Assembly (NCBI GenBank): GCA_019746135.1
Contig: JAIESI010000174.1
Location: forward strand, 1 to 40,363
Direction: 5' to 3'
Length of the DNA: 40,363 bases
DNA from: Xanthobacteraceae bacterium
Lineage (GTDB): Bacteria > Pseudomonadota > Alphaproteobacteria > Rhizobiales > Xanthobacteraceae
The position numbers and the translations under genes are program-made. The notes under the pieces were generated by a model. That model searched no databases. It was not told where the DNA came from and was given only the letters and a program-made list of their open reading frames with translations. Positions 31,942-40,363 of the stretch are shown here, piece after piece. The number at the start of each line of letters is the position of its first letter. The stretch's first letter is position 1.

Positions 31942-33108
31942 CTACTTGATCCGCTCCAGCAGGCTCACATAGTTCGCCACCGCGGCACCGCCCATGTTGA
32001 AGATGCCGGCAAGCTTGGCGTCGCGCACCTGAATGTCGCCCGCTGTGCCGGCAAGCTGCATGGCACAGAGCGCGTGCATCGACACGCCGGTCGCGCCGAT
32101 CGGGTGGCCCTTGGCTTTCAGGCCGCCGGATGGATTGACCGGCAGCCTGCCGTCCTTCTGGGTCCAGCCTTCCTTGATGGCGCGCGCGCCCTGCCCTTCC
32201 GGCACGAGCCCCATCGCCTCGTATTCGATCAGCTCGGCGACGGTGAAGCAGTCGTGGGTCTCGACCAGCGAGAGATCGCCGAGCGCGATGCCTGCGTCCG
32301 ACAGCGCGCGCTGCCAGGCGACCGAGCAGCCCTCGAACTTGAGGATGTCGCGCTTGGACATCGGCAGGAAGTCCTGCACGTGGGCGGTGGCGCGGAACGC
32401 GATCGCCTTCTTCAGCCGCAGCGCGGTCTCGACGTCGGCCAGCACCACTGCCGCAGCGCCGTCCGACACCAGCGAGCAGTCGGTGCGCTTGAGCGGTCCC
32501 GCGACGAACGGATTCTTCTCGCTGACATTGCGGCAGAATTCGTAGCCGAGATCCTTGCGAAGCTGCGCGTAGGGATTGCCGACGCCGTTCTTGTGGTTCT
32601 TCGCCGCGATCATCGCCAGCGCGTCGGACTGGTCGCCCCAGCGCTGGAAGTAGAGCCCCGCAATCTGGCCGAAGATGCCGGCGAAGCCGCCTTCGATGTC
32701 GGCCTCCTCGCGCACGTAGGATGCTTTCAACAGGTTTTTGCCGATCTCGGGACCGGGCGTGGTGGTCATCTGCTCGACACCGACCACGAGCACGATCCGC
32801 GCCGCTTTGGCGGTAAGTGACCTCAATCCAAGATGAACGGCAGCTGAACCGGTCGCGCAGGCATTCTCGACCCGCAGGGCACGCTTGAAGCGCAGGTCGG
32901 GCGAGGCCTGAAGCACCAGCGATGCGGTGAAATCCTGCGGCGAAAAGCCTGCGTTGAAGTGGCCGAGAACGATTTCGTCCACATCTTTCGCTTCGATTCC
33001 GGCGTCGGCCAGCGCGCCGCTCGCCGCTTTCACCACGAGACTTTCGACGGACTCGCCGTCGAGCCTGCCGAAGGGCGTGTGCGCCCAACCCACGATACAG
33101 CCGGTCAT
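31942..33108 (-). CDS. Thiolase family protein (acetyl-CoA acetyltransferase / SCP-x type)
   Basis: The 388-residue enzyme has the two-lobed thiolase fold. The nucleophilic cysteine is C84 in ENACATGSAAV, and the C-terminal lobe has VETHDCFTVAE and GGLKAKGHPIGATGVS. Absence of the usual CxG motif near the end (MGGAAVANYV instead) points to the SCP-x-like or acyltransferase-like subgroup rather than a classical biosynthetic thiolase. ATG 33108 follows aaggaggccgcg, much better than the upstream ATG at 33156. It would cleave or form acyl-CoA thioesters; the substrate is unknown. Confidence 0.88.
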   Translation of the reverse strand: MTGCIVGWAHTPFGRLDGESVESLVVKAASGALADAGIEAKDVDEIVLGHFNAGFSPQDFTASLVLQASPDLRFKRALRVENACATGSAAVHLGLRSLTAKAARIVLVVGVEQMTTTPGPEIGKNLLKASYVREEADIEGGFAGIFGQIAGLYFQRWGDQSDALAMIAAKNHKNGVGNPYAQLRKDLGYEFCRNVSEKNPFVAGPLKRTDCSLVSDGAAAVVLADVETALRLKKAIAFRATAHVQDFLPMSKRDILKFEGCSVAWQRALSDAGIALGDLSLVETHDCFTVAELIEYEAMGLVPEGQGARAIKEGWTQKDGRLPVNPSGGLKAKGHPIGATGVSMHALCAMQLAGTAGDIQVRDAKLAGIFNMGGAAVANYVSLLERIK

Positions 33109-33334
33109 CGCGGCCTCCTTGCCGAATTTTGGTCGCTTTCCTTTGGGATTTACCATGCCATGGGCTGGTTAAGCGTGAAAAGTTCCGCGTCCCGATAAAC
33201 CATGAACCCAGCTCCGGGTTCGGACGACTGAACCGTACGCTTTTCCTTCAGCCCGGCCTATGATTTAAATCGTTGCAACATCGAGTGAACCAACACTCGT
33301 TTCGAGGCCCGCAAACAGCAAACGGACCCCGCCA

Positions 33335-34912
33335 GTGAAATTCGCGTCGACTGTTCGACCCTCGATGTTCGTTGCGGCTTTGAGCGCCGCGATCCTGGTC
33401 AACGCCAATTCCGCGCGGGCGGCTTCGAACGAGGCGGCGCTGCTGATCGAGGCCGACACCGGCAAGGTGCTCTACGCCGAGAACGCCACGGTGCCGTGGT
33501 ATCCGGCTTCCATCACCAAGGTGCTGACGTCCTACGTCACGCTGCAGGCGGTGAAGAACCGCCGCATTACCCTCGACACGCTTGTCACCGTGTCGCCGCG
33601 CGCGGCCTCGCAGGCGCCCTCGAAGATGGGCTTCAAGGCCGGCAGCCAGGTCACCATCGACAACGCGTTGAAGATGCTGATGGTGAAGTCGGCCAACGAC
33701 ATGGCCGTGGTGCTCGCCGAAGGCGTCTCCGGCTCGGTCGAGAATTTCTCCGCCGAGATGAACCAGACCAGCCGGCGGCTCGGCATGATCCAGTCGAGCT
33801 GGGTCAACCCGAACGGGTTGCCGGCCGACGAGCAGATTTCCTCCGCCCGCGACCTCGCGATCCTTGCCCGCGCCCTGCTGCACGATTTCCCGGAATACGA
33901 CATGTACTGGAGCATTCCGGCGATCCAGATCGGCAAGAAGGTCATGCGCAACTACAACACGCTGATCGGCCGCTATGACGGCGCCGACGGCATGAAGACC
34001 GGCTTCATCTGCGCCTCGGGCTTCAACCTCGTCGCCTCGGCGACGCGCAACAACAAGCGCCTGATCGCGGTCGTGCTCGGCGCCAAGTCCTCGCCCTATC
34101 GCGGCGCCAAGGCCGCGGGCCTGCTCGAGCGCGGTTTCAACCGCGGCACACTGTCCTGGCTCACGCCGTCGCTCGGCGCGGTGGAGCAGTTGCAGCCGGC
34201 CAACGTCGCGCCGCCCGATCTGCGCGACGAGATGTGCGGTCCGCACCGCAAGCGCCCGGCCGCCGAAGAGGCCGACGACGACACCAGCGGCAGCTTCATG
34301 CTCTCGAGCCTGCCGCCGAGCAGCGGCAAGGCCTCGACGCTGGTCAAGGACAAGCCCGCCGCGATCAAGCCCGTCGCCGTCTACCTGGGCGCCGCAAAGA
34401 AGAGCGCGGAGACCCAGTTCGCGGACGCGCGCGCCAAGCTCGCCAAGCAGGGCAAGGGCAAGGGCGGCACGCAAACAGCGGCGATCAGCCGCGATCCGCA
34501 CACCGCTCCGCTCGCCGACCCACAGCCGGCCGCCACCGCAGCCCCTGCAGCCAATTCTGCAGTCAAGCCTGCTGCCGCGGCCAAGCCGGCCGTGTTGCCC
34601 GCACAGGCGCCCGCTCCCGCGCCGACGCCGGCGTTGCAGACCGCCACCGCACCGCCGCCCGGCGTCTTTGCTCCGCCGCCGAGCCAGCCGGGCCGCTTCG
34701 TCCGCGCCATGCCCGGCGCGTCGTCCGACCTGCACAATCCGTCGCTGTTGAGCTTCGCGCCGGCCGCCGCTCAGGCCGCTCCCGCGCCGCTCACCGCCAC
34801 GCCCGGCGCGATGCCCGCCGGCAAGCTCGCCAACGTGCCGCTGCCGCGGCCGCGGCCGAAGCTTGCGACGGCGACCGCCGCCGCGGCCAAGCGCGCCGCG
34901 CCGGCTCACTGA
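33335..34912 (+). CDS. D-alanyl-D-alanine carboxypeptidase (peptidase S11)
   Basis: The 525-residue periplasmic enzyme trims the terminal D-alanine from peptidoglycan stems. After a signal (VAALSAAILVNANSARA), the S11 active-site motifs are all present: SITK at 59-62, SAN at 119-121 and KTG at 221-223. The catalytic domain ends at about residue 275; the rest is a long alanine- and proline-rich tail with low complexity (residues about 390-525) in place of a clear PBP5-type C-terminal domain or amphipathic anchor. The start is a GTG at 33335 with a weak ribosome site; an ATG at 33364 is out of frame. Confidence 0.93.
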   Translation: MKFASTVRPSMFVAALSAAILVNANSARAASNEAALLIEADTGKVLYAENATVPWYPASITKVLTSYVTLQAVKNRRITLDTLVTVSPRAASQAPSKMGFKAGSQVTIDNALKMLMVKSANDMAVVLAEGVSGSVENFSAEMNQTSRRLGMIQSSWVNPNGLPADEQISSARDLAILARALLHDFPEYDMYWSIPAIQIGKKVMRNYNTLIGRYDGADGMKTGFICASGFNLVASATRNNKRLIAVVLGAKSSPYRGAKAAGLLERGFNRGTLSWLTPSLGAVEQLQPANVAPPDLRDEMCGPHRKRPAAEEADDDTSGSFMLSSLPPSSGKASTLVKDKPAAIKPVAVYLGAAKKSAETQFADARAKLAKQGKGKGGTQTAAISRDPHTAPLADPQPAATAAPAANSAVKPAAAAKPAVLPAQAPAPAPTPALQTATAPPPGVFAPPPSQPGRFVRAMPGASSDLHNPSLLSFAPAAAQAAPAPLTATPGAMPAGKLANVPLPRPRPKLATATAAAAKRAAPAH

Positions 34913-35030
34913 CGCTCTCAGTTTGCACTGCACGCGGGCGCCGCAAGGCGCCCGCAGGCTTTCGTTCAGCCTTCGATGCTAGGATGTGGCGCGCGGCTGC
35001 GATTCGAGCCTGAACGCGCTTCCGGGACGC

Positions 35031-36827
35031 ATGAGCTTCTTCTCGAACCTGAAGGACGATATCGCCTATCTGAAAGGCGCGCTGCGCGCCCTGAAGATGA
35101 CGACGCCGATCGCGAAACATCCGACGCGGGTGTTCCCGTTCGTCATCGCGGAGCTCGCGGAGAAATTCGGCGATGCGCCAGCGCTGATCTCCGAGCGCGA
35201 GCGCTTCAGCTATCGCACGCTGTCGGAGCGGGCCAACCGCTACGCGCGCTGGGCGCGGCAGGAGCACCTGCAGAAGGGCGAGACGGTCTGCCTGCTGATG
35301 CCGAACCGGCCGGAATACATCGCGGCATGGCTCGGCATCACCAGCGCGGGTGGCGTCGCGGCCCTGATCAATTTCAATCTGGTCGGGCCGTCGCTCGCCC
35401 ACTGCATCGATATCGTCGAGCCGAAGCATATCGTGGTCGCAGCCGAGCTCGCCGACGTGTTCGCGACCGCCCGCCCGCTGCTCAAATCGAGCCCCAAGGT
35501 CTGGTCGCACGGCGCGAGCCCGGACCTCCCTCGCCTCGACACCATGATCGACGTGCTGCCCGGGCATGCGCTGTCGGAGACGGAGCGCGCGAAGCTGACC
35601 ATCGAGGACCGCGCCCTTTACATCTACACGTCCGGCACCACCGGCCTGCCGAAGGCAGCCAACATCAACCACTACCGCGTCATGCTCGCGAGTTGCGCCT
35701 TCGCCGGCGTGATGGACACCAAGCCGGACGACCGCATGTACGACTGCCTGCCGATGTATCACACAACCGGCGGCGTCCTCGCGATCGGCTCGGTTCTGCT
35801 CAACGGCGGCTCGGTGGTGATCCGCGAGAAGTTCTCCGCGCGCGAATTCTGGGACGACGTGGTGCGCTACGACTGCACGCTGTTCCAGTACATCGGCGAG
35901 CTTTGCCGCTATCTCGTCAACTCGCCGCCGAATCCGAACGAGACCAGGCACAGGCTTCGCGCCGCCTGCGGCAACGGGCTCCGCCCCGATCTCTGGGACG
36001 CTTTCCAGAAGCGCTTCCGCATTCCCAAAGTTCTTGAATTCTACGCCGCGACCGAAGGCAACGTGAGCATCTTCAACTTCGAGGGCAAGCCCGGTGCGGT
36101 CGGCCGCGTGCCGTGGTTCGTCGCACACCGCTTCCCGATTGCGGTGGTGCGCTTCGATGTCGACAAGCAGCAGCCGGTGCGCAACGCCGAGGGCTTCTGC
36201 GTGCCCTGCCCGCCGAACGAGCCGGGCGAGGTGATCGGCCGGATCGTCAACGACCCGTCGAAGCCCGGCAATCGCTTCGAGGGTTACGCCGCGGCAGGGC
36301 AGAATGAGAGCAAGATCCTGCGCGACGTGTTCGCGAAGGGCGACGCCTGGTTCCGCACCGGCGACCTGATGCGCAAGGATACGCGCGGCTATTTCTATTT
36401 CGTCGACCGTGTCGGCGACACCTTCCGCTGGAAGGGCGAGAACGTCTCGACCTCGGAGGTCGCGGAAACGATCAACACCTTCCCCGGCGTCGAGGACGCC
36501 AACGTCTATGGCGTCACCGTGGTCGGCCGCGACGGCCGCGCCGGAATGGCGGCCATCGTCTGCAACGGCGAATGCGACCTGCCGGGCCTGCACGCGCATC
36601 TGCGATCGAACCTGCCGGAATATGCGCGGCCGCTGTTCGTCCGCATCCAGCCCAAGCTCGAGATGACATCGACGTTCAAGCAGAAGAAGGGCGATCTGGT
36701 GCGCCAAGGCTTCAATCCCAAGGCCACCACCGATCCGATCTTTTTCAGCGATCCGCAGACCAAAAGCTTCGTCCGCCTCGACGTTGGGCTCTATCAGCGC
36801 ATCGAGAACGGGGACATCCGGCTGTGA
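35031..36827 (+). CDS. Long-chain acyl-CoA synthetase, FATP-like
   Basis: This 598-residue protein is an adenylate-forming ligase of the FATP/very-long-chain acyl-CoA synthetase group. The P-loop YIYTSGTTGLPKAA starts near residue 197, followed by YDCLPMYHTTGG, EFYAATEGNVSIFN and the GDLMRKDTRGYFYFVDRVGDTFRWKGENVST block. The C-terminal catalytic lysine lies in TFKQKKGDLVRQG. It activates fatty acids or bulky carboxylates such as bile acids as CoA esters. The start ATG 35031 is preferred over 34986. The stop overlaps the next gene's GTG start (GTGA), so the two are coupled. Confidence 0.93.
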   Translation: MSFFSNLKDDIAYLKGALRALKMTTPIAKHPTRVFPFVIAELAEKFGDAPALISERERFSYRTLSERANRYARWARQEHLQKGETVCLLMPNRPEYIAAWLGITSAGGVAALINFNLVGPSLAHCIDIVEPKHIVVAAELADVFATARPLLKSSPKVWSHGASPDLPRLDTMIDVLPGHALSETERAKLTIEDRALYIYTSGTTGLPKAANINHYRVMLASCAFAGVMDTKPDDRMYDCLPMYHTTGGVLAIGSVLLNGGSVVIREKFSAREFWDDVVRYDCTLFQYIGELCRYLVNSPPNPNETRHRLRAACGNGLRPDLWDAFQKRFRIPKVLEFYAATEGNVSIFNFEGKPGAVGRVPWFVAHRFPIAVVRFDVDKQQPVRNAEGFCVPCPPNEPGEVIGRIVNDPSKPGNRFEGYAAAGQNESKILRDVFAKGDAWFRTGDLMRKDTRGYFYFVDRVGDTFRWKGENVSTSEVAETINTFPGVEDANVYGVTVVGRDGRAGMAAIVCNGECDLPGLHAHLRSNLPEYARPLFVRIQPKLEMTSTFKQKKGDLVRQGFNPKATTDPIFFSDPQTKSFVRLDVGLYQRIENGDIRL

Positions 36828-37366
36828 CCGACACCGCCGACGCGGTGCTGGCGTTCTGGCGCAGCGCCGGTCCCGACAAATGGTTCAAGAAAGACACCGC
36901 GTTCGACGACGAGATCCGTGCGCGCTTTCTCAAAAGCTACGAGGCGGCGGTGCGCGGCGAGCTTGCCGCCTGGGGCGAGACGCGCGAAGGCGCCTTGACG
37001 CTCGTGATCGTGCTCGACCAATTCCCGCGCAACATGTTCCGCGGCAGCGCCCGCGCCTTCGAAGCCGACCCGCTGGCGCTTGCGGTCGCCGCGCGGGCGA
37101 TCGAGCGCGGCTTCGATCTGCAGTTGCCGGTGCAGGAGCGGGCATTCTTCTATCTGCCGTTCGAGCACTCCGAGCGCCTGGCCGACCAGGAGCGCTGCTG
37201 CGCCCTGTTCCGCACCACCGGCGATGCCGAGCTCCTGAAATGGGCCGAGCTGCATGCCGACATCATCCGCCGCTTCGGCCGCTTCCCGCATCGCAACTCA
37301 GCGCTCGGCCGCACCACGACCCCGGAAGAACAGGCCTTTCTCGATAACGGCGGCTTTGCGGGGTAG
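36824..37366 (+). CDS. DUF924 family protein
   Basis: The 180-residue protein belongs to DUF924. Recognisable parts are VLAFWRSAGPDKWFKKDTAFD, LVIVLDQFPRNMFRGSARAFE, FFYLPFEHSE and RFGRFPHRNSALGR. It is soluble and helical, with a tetratricopeptide-like fold reported for family members; its activity is not known to me. It begins with GTG, sharing four bases with the acyl-CoA synthetase stop. That coupling hints at a link with acyl-CoA metabolism but is not proof. Confidence 0.92.
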   Translation: MTDTADAVLAFWRSAGPDKWFKKDTAFDDEIRARFLKSYEAAVRGELAAWGETREGALTLVIVLDQFPRNMFRGSARAFEADPLALAVAARAIERGFDLQLPVQERAFFYLPFEHSERLADQERCCALFRTTGDAELLKWAELHADIIRRFGRFPHRNSALGRTTTPEEQAFLDNGGFAG

Positions 37367-37369
37367 AGC

Positions 37370-37432
37370 ATTGTCCGGCGAAAGCCCGCCCCGGGTCTGA
37401 TCCGGGGTGTGAAGCGGTTCGCCGCAGAAAAT
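37370..37432. repeat. Palindromic repeat element R2-C, inverted
   Basis: Read on the minus strand this matches R2-A: gcat, a gcgaaccgcttcacaccccgg word, an inner hairpin with cccgg arms, the gggctttcgcc word and a terminal gacaatgct. The ends are more degraded than in R2-A and R2-B. It follows the DUF924 gene. Confidence 0.75.
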
Positions 37433-37536
37433 GCGCCCAAGCAAAAAGCCAGCCCAAGGTCGCAGCCGGACGGCACTGGACGTTCACCCAAAACCAGCCC
37501 TTAATAGCCTTAGGGAGCGATCCAGGGAGATTTCGC

Positions 37537-38502
37537 ATGTCATCGCCGGTCCGTCGTTTGTGCCAGGCTGCGCTGATTGCGGGCGCAGCCTTGTTCGCGA
37601 CGCAGGCTTCCGCCCAGATGGAGCTGAAGATCATCGCGCCGGCCGCGCCCGGCGGCGGCTGGGATCAGACCGCGCGGTCGATCCAGCAGGCGCTGACCGC
37701 CGAGAAGCTCGTGAAAAGCGCGCAGGTGCAGAACATCGCCGGCGCGGGCGGCACGGTCGGGCTCGCCCAGTTCGTCAACAGCGCCAAGGGCGACGGCAAC
37801 CAGCTCATGGTCAACGGCTTCGTCATGGTCGGTGCGATCCTGATGAACAAGTCGCCGGTGTCGCTGTCGCAGATCACGCCGATCGCCCGCATCACCGAGG
37901 AGACGCAGGTGATGGTGGTGCCGGCCAACTCGCCGATCAAGAACGCCAAGGACCTCGCCGAGGCGGTGAAGAAGGACGTCGCCAAGGTGACGTTCGCCGG
38001 CGGCTCGGCTGGCGGCGTCGACCACATCATGGCGGCGCTGTTCGTGGGCGCTGCCGGCGGCGACGCGTCGAAGGTCAACTACGTGCCGTTCTCGGGCGGC
38101 GGCGAGTCGCTCGCGGCGATCCTCGGCGGCAAGGTCACCGCCGGCATCTCCGGCGTCGCCGAATACGACGGCCAGATCAAGGCCGGGAAGCTCCGCGCCA
38201 TCGGCGTCACCTCGCCGAACCGCCTGCCCGGCCTCGATTATCCGACCTTCAAGGAACAGGGCATCGATCTGGTGCTGACCAACTGGCGCTCGGTGTTCGG
38301 CGCGCCCGGGATCAACGACGCGCAGAAGAAGGCTCTCGCCGAGCTGGTCGACAAGATGGTGAAGTCCAACGCCTGGAAGGAAGTGCTGAAGCAGAAGGGC
38401 TGGGACGACGCTTATCTCTCGGGCGATGCCTTCGCCAAGTTCATCGCCGACGAGCAGAAGCGCGTCGAAGGCGTGATGAAGACGGTTGGGTTGGTGAAGT
38501 AG
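37537..38502 (+). CDS. tctC: Tripartite tricarboxylate transporter receptor TctC
   Basis: This 321-residue periplasmic receptor opens a tctCBA operon. A signal (ALIAGAALFATQASAQ) is followed by LKIIAPAAPGGGWDQTARSI, the characteristic TctC N-terminus, then NIAGAGGTVGLAQFVN, SAGGVDHIMAALF and GGESLAAILGGKVTAGISG. It is closer to true TctC (citrate/tricarboxylate) proteins than the two orphan Bug receptors elsewhere in the window. TctB follows after 214 bases that hold repeat R1-C. Confidence 0.93.
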   Translation: MSSPVRRLCQAALIAGAALFATQASAQMELKIIAPAAPGGGWDQTARSIQQALTAEKLVKSAQVQNIAGAGGTVGLAQFVNSAKGDGNQLMVNGFVMVGAILMNKSPVSLSQITPIARITEETQVMVVPANSPIKNAKDLAEAVKKDVAKVTFAGGSAGGVDHIMAALFVGAAGGDASKVNYVPFSGGGESLAAILGGKVTAGISGVAEYDGQIKAGKLRAIGVTSPNRLPGLDYPTFKEQGIDLVLTNWRSVFGAPGINDAQKKALAELVDKMVKSNAWKEVLKQKGWDDAYLSGDAFAKFIADEQKRVEGVMKTVGLVK

Positions 38503-38527
38503 ATCAAAGAGCGGCCGCGAGGGACAA

Positions 38528-38671
38528 CCGCCGTCATTCCGGGGCGGCCCGAAGGGCCGAACCCGGAATCCATAACCACCACTGCGGAGTATGGATTCCG
38601 GGTTCGCTCGCCATAGCGCGTCGAAGACGCGCGTAAACGCGCTTGTGGCGAGCGCCCCGGAATGACAGCGG
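38528..38671. repeat. Palindromic repeat element R1-C
   Basis: This 144-bp element has inverted ends (ccgccgtcattccgggg at 38528-38544 and its near complement at 38654-38671). It also has inner gaagggccgaac and ggattccgggttcg arms, and the 32-bp core at 38611-38642, identical to that in R1-A. It lies between tctC and tctB, a position where a stem-loop could lower expression of the membrane genes. Confidence 0.87.
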
Positions 38672-38716
38672 CACTCTCCGAAAGCCGCCGCGCGTTGTGA
38701 GGTTGGGGAGGCCGCT

Positions 38717-39184
38717 ATGGACGAAGCAAGAAAACCCGACCGCGCGGCCATCGCCATTGCGGTGTTCCTGCTGGTGGTCGCCGCGGTCACCGCCTGGGAC
38801 GCTTCGGTCCTGCAGCTCGCGCCGACCTACGGCCTCGGCCCGAAGATGATGGCCTACGTGGTCGCGGCCGGAATGGCCATCATCGCCGCCGCCAATCTCG
38901 TGCTCGCCTGGCGCGGCGACTTCCCCGAGCGCGAGAGCTATGACCCGAAGGCGATTGTCCTCATTCTGGGAGGCTTCGCCGCCCTGATCGCCATCATTGC
39001 CTTCGGCGGCGGCTTTATCCCGGCGACCGCAGTGCTGTTCGCCGCCACCGCCGCGGCGTTCGGGCGCAAGGCCGTGATCACCGATCTCGCCATCGGCGCG
39101 GTGCTGGGCCTCGCCGTGTATCTGCTGTTCGACAAGCTGCTCACATTGTCGCTGCCCGCCGGGCCGATCGAGCGCCTGTTCTGA
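38717..39184 (+). CDS. tctB: Tripartite tricarboxylate transporter small membrane subunit TctB
   Basis: This 155-residue protein has four predicted membrane helices, the TctB layout: the first near residues 11-31 ([17 protein letters not shown]), then [41 protein letters not shown] and [16 protein letters not shown]. TctB forms the transport unit with TctA. A gaggccgct site precedes the ATG, and tctA starts seven bases after the stop. Confidence 0.9.
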   Translation: MDEARKPDRAAIAIAVFLLVVAAVTAWDASVLQLAPTYGLGPKMMAYVVAAGMAIIAAANLVLAWRGDFPERESYDPKAIVLILGGFAALIAIIAFGGGFIPATAVLFAATAAAFGRKAVITDLAIGAVLGLAVYLLFDKLLTLSLPAGPIERLF

Positions 39185-39191
39185 GGCCGCC

Positions 39192-40288
39192 ATGGAAGCG
39201 CTTTCCTCCCTCATCCATGGCCTCACCATCGCCTGCCAGCCGATCAACCTGCTTTACGCGCTGATCGGCGTGCTGCTCGGCACCGCGGTCGGCGTGCTGC
39301 CCGGCATCGGCCCGGCGCTGACCGTGGCGCTGCTGCTGCCGATCACCTTCAAGCTCGATCCGGCGGGTTCGCTGATCATGTTCGCCGGCATCTACTACGG
39401 CGGCATGTATGGCGGCTCGACCACCTCGATCCTGATCAACACGCCCGGCGAAAGCGCCTCGATGGTCACGGCGCTCGAGGGCAACAAGATGGCCAAGGCC
39501 GGCCGCGGCGGACCTGCGCTCGCAACCGCCGCCATCGGCTCGTTTGTCGCCGGCACCATCGCCACGCTCGGCATCGTGTTCCTTGCGCCGTGGCTGGTGA
39601 ACGTCGCGGTGAACTTCGGGCCGGAGGACTATTTCGCGCTGATGTGCGTCGCCTTCGTCACGGTGTCGGCGACGTTCGGCGACTCGCCGGTGCGAGGACT
39701 GACCAGCCTGTTCATCGGACTGACGCTCGGTCTCGTCGGCATCGACAAGCTCACCGGCCAGCCGCGGCTCTCGTTCGGCGTGCCGGAGCTGCTCGACGGC
39801 GTCGAGGTGACGACGCTCGCGGTCGGCCTGTTCGCGGTCGGCGAAGCGCTTTACGTCGCCTCGCGCCGGCATCACGGCGAGGAGAAGATCGAGCCGGTGC
39901 GCGGCTCGCTGTGGATGACGGCGAGCGACTGGGCGCGCTCGTGGAAACCATGGCTGCGCGGCACGATGTTCGGCTTCCCGATCGGTGCGCTGCCCGCGGG
40001 CGGTGCCGAGATCCCGACCTTCCTGTCGTATTCGACCGAGCGAAAGCTCACCAAACATCCGGAGGAGTTCGGCAAGGGCGCGATCGAAGGTGTCGCGGGG
40101 CCGGAAGCCGCCAACAACGCCTCCGCCGCGGGCACGCTGGTGCCGCTGCTCACGCTCGGACTGCCGACCTCGGCCACCGCCGCGATGCTGCTCGCGGGCT
40201 TCCAGCAGTACGGGCTCAATCCGGGGCCGCTGCTGTTCGCCGAGAAGCCCGACCTCGTGTGGGGCCTGATCGCGAGCCTGTTCATCGC
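39192..40288 (+). CDS. tctA: Large membrane subunit TctA, interrupted by a group II intron
   Basis: About 365 residues of TctA are present, roughly three quarters of the usual 500. Many membrane helices and the family motifs [16 protein letters not shown] and [18 protein letters not shown] are clear, as is the later [14 protein letters not shown]. After SLFI near 40286 the TctA similarity stops, where the usual continuation would be close to GNVMLL, and the sequence becomes the antisense 3' end of a group II intron. The frame stays open to the window edge but the residues are no longer TctA. The intron lies antisense, so it could not splice from the tctA transcript: the gene is broken unless it was repaired elsewhere. 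Confidence 0.85.
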
Positions 40289-40363
40289 GCCGGGTAGGCG
40301 AGGAAGTTGCCTCCCTCGCCCCCCACAGACCCGGACGTGCAGGATTCCCGCATCCGGTTCCTC
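40289..40363 (-). mobile_element. 3' end of a group II intron (domains V and VI), antisense to tctA
   Basis: On the minus strand, 40360-40328 reads as a domain V hairpin (GAACCGGATGCGG...CCTGCACGTCCGGGTC in form), 33 bases against the usual 34. Then a tgtgggg linker and a domain VI hairpin (40320-40297) with 10-bp arms and a GCAA loop follow. The unpaired A at 40295 fits the branch point. The exact 3' end is uncertain between 40284 and 40289. Domain V has A where the catalytic AGC triad has G, so activity is doubtful. The rest of the intron and any reverse transcriptase lie beyond the window. Confidence 0.75.

Noticed and set aside
1-40363. tRNA, rRNA or CRISPR arrays
   Set aside because: No cloverleaf with a GGTTCGA-type arm, no rRNA signature stretches and no regularly spaced identical repeats were seen; the dispersed palindromes are not spaced as a CRISPR array.

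Overview
The window reads as GC-rich alphaproteobacterial DNA, most likely Hyphomicrobiales (Bradyrhizobium/Rhodopseudomonas/Xanthobacteraceae-like). The reasons are the NdvA-type glucan exporter, the many Bug-family (TctC) binding proteins, a BoxA-type benzoyl-CoA epoxidase reductase, small secreted Cys-containing proteins, and two families of dispersed palindromic repeats of the kind common in that order. I see no rRNA, tRNA or CRISPR. The right edge falls inside a group II intron end, which looks like an assembly break at a repeat.

Left part (1-6300): a branched-chain-amino-acid/aromatic-acid type ABC transporter, livK-livH-livM-livG-livF, on the minus strand (livF cut by the window edge). 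A terminator-like hairpin follows livK. A 196-bp palindromic repeat sits between livH and livM and is flanked by a 22-bp near-perfect direct repeat that contains the livM start. Upstream lies the eroded C-terminus of an aryl-CoA (benzoate-CoA) ligase, and facing away from it is boxA. The divergent region carries TGCA-N6-TGCA sites on both promoters, the operator form known for BzdR/BoxR regulators. Together these suggest a broken-up aerobic benzoyl-CoA (box) locus with its uptake system.

Middle part (6300-22200): a MetE-like protein, a membrane-anchored TAXI receptor, two stand-alone Bug receptors, a MaoC-MATE pair divergent from a MarR regulator with two palindromic operators 33 bp apart, a glutathione S-transferase, an M24-family protein whose second metal aspartate appears to be cysteine, a ModA-like receptor, a phytase-like esterase, a YqaA/DedA membrane protein, a HisE-like pyrophosphohydrolase and several small exported proteins.

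Right part (22300-40363): PutA; a nitrate/sulfonate/taurine-type ABC transporter with a convergent LysR gene; NdvA; an intact DUF433 antitoxin beside a wrecked DUF5615 toxin; a thiolase; a D-Ala-D-Ala carboxypeptidase; an FATP-like acyl-CoA synthetase coupled to a DUF924 gene; and a tctC-tctB-tctA operon whose tctA is interrupted at about three quarters of its length by an antisense group II intron. The region is heterotrophic and transport-heavy: seven different periplasmic receptors, four of them without membrane partners nearby.
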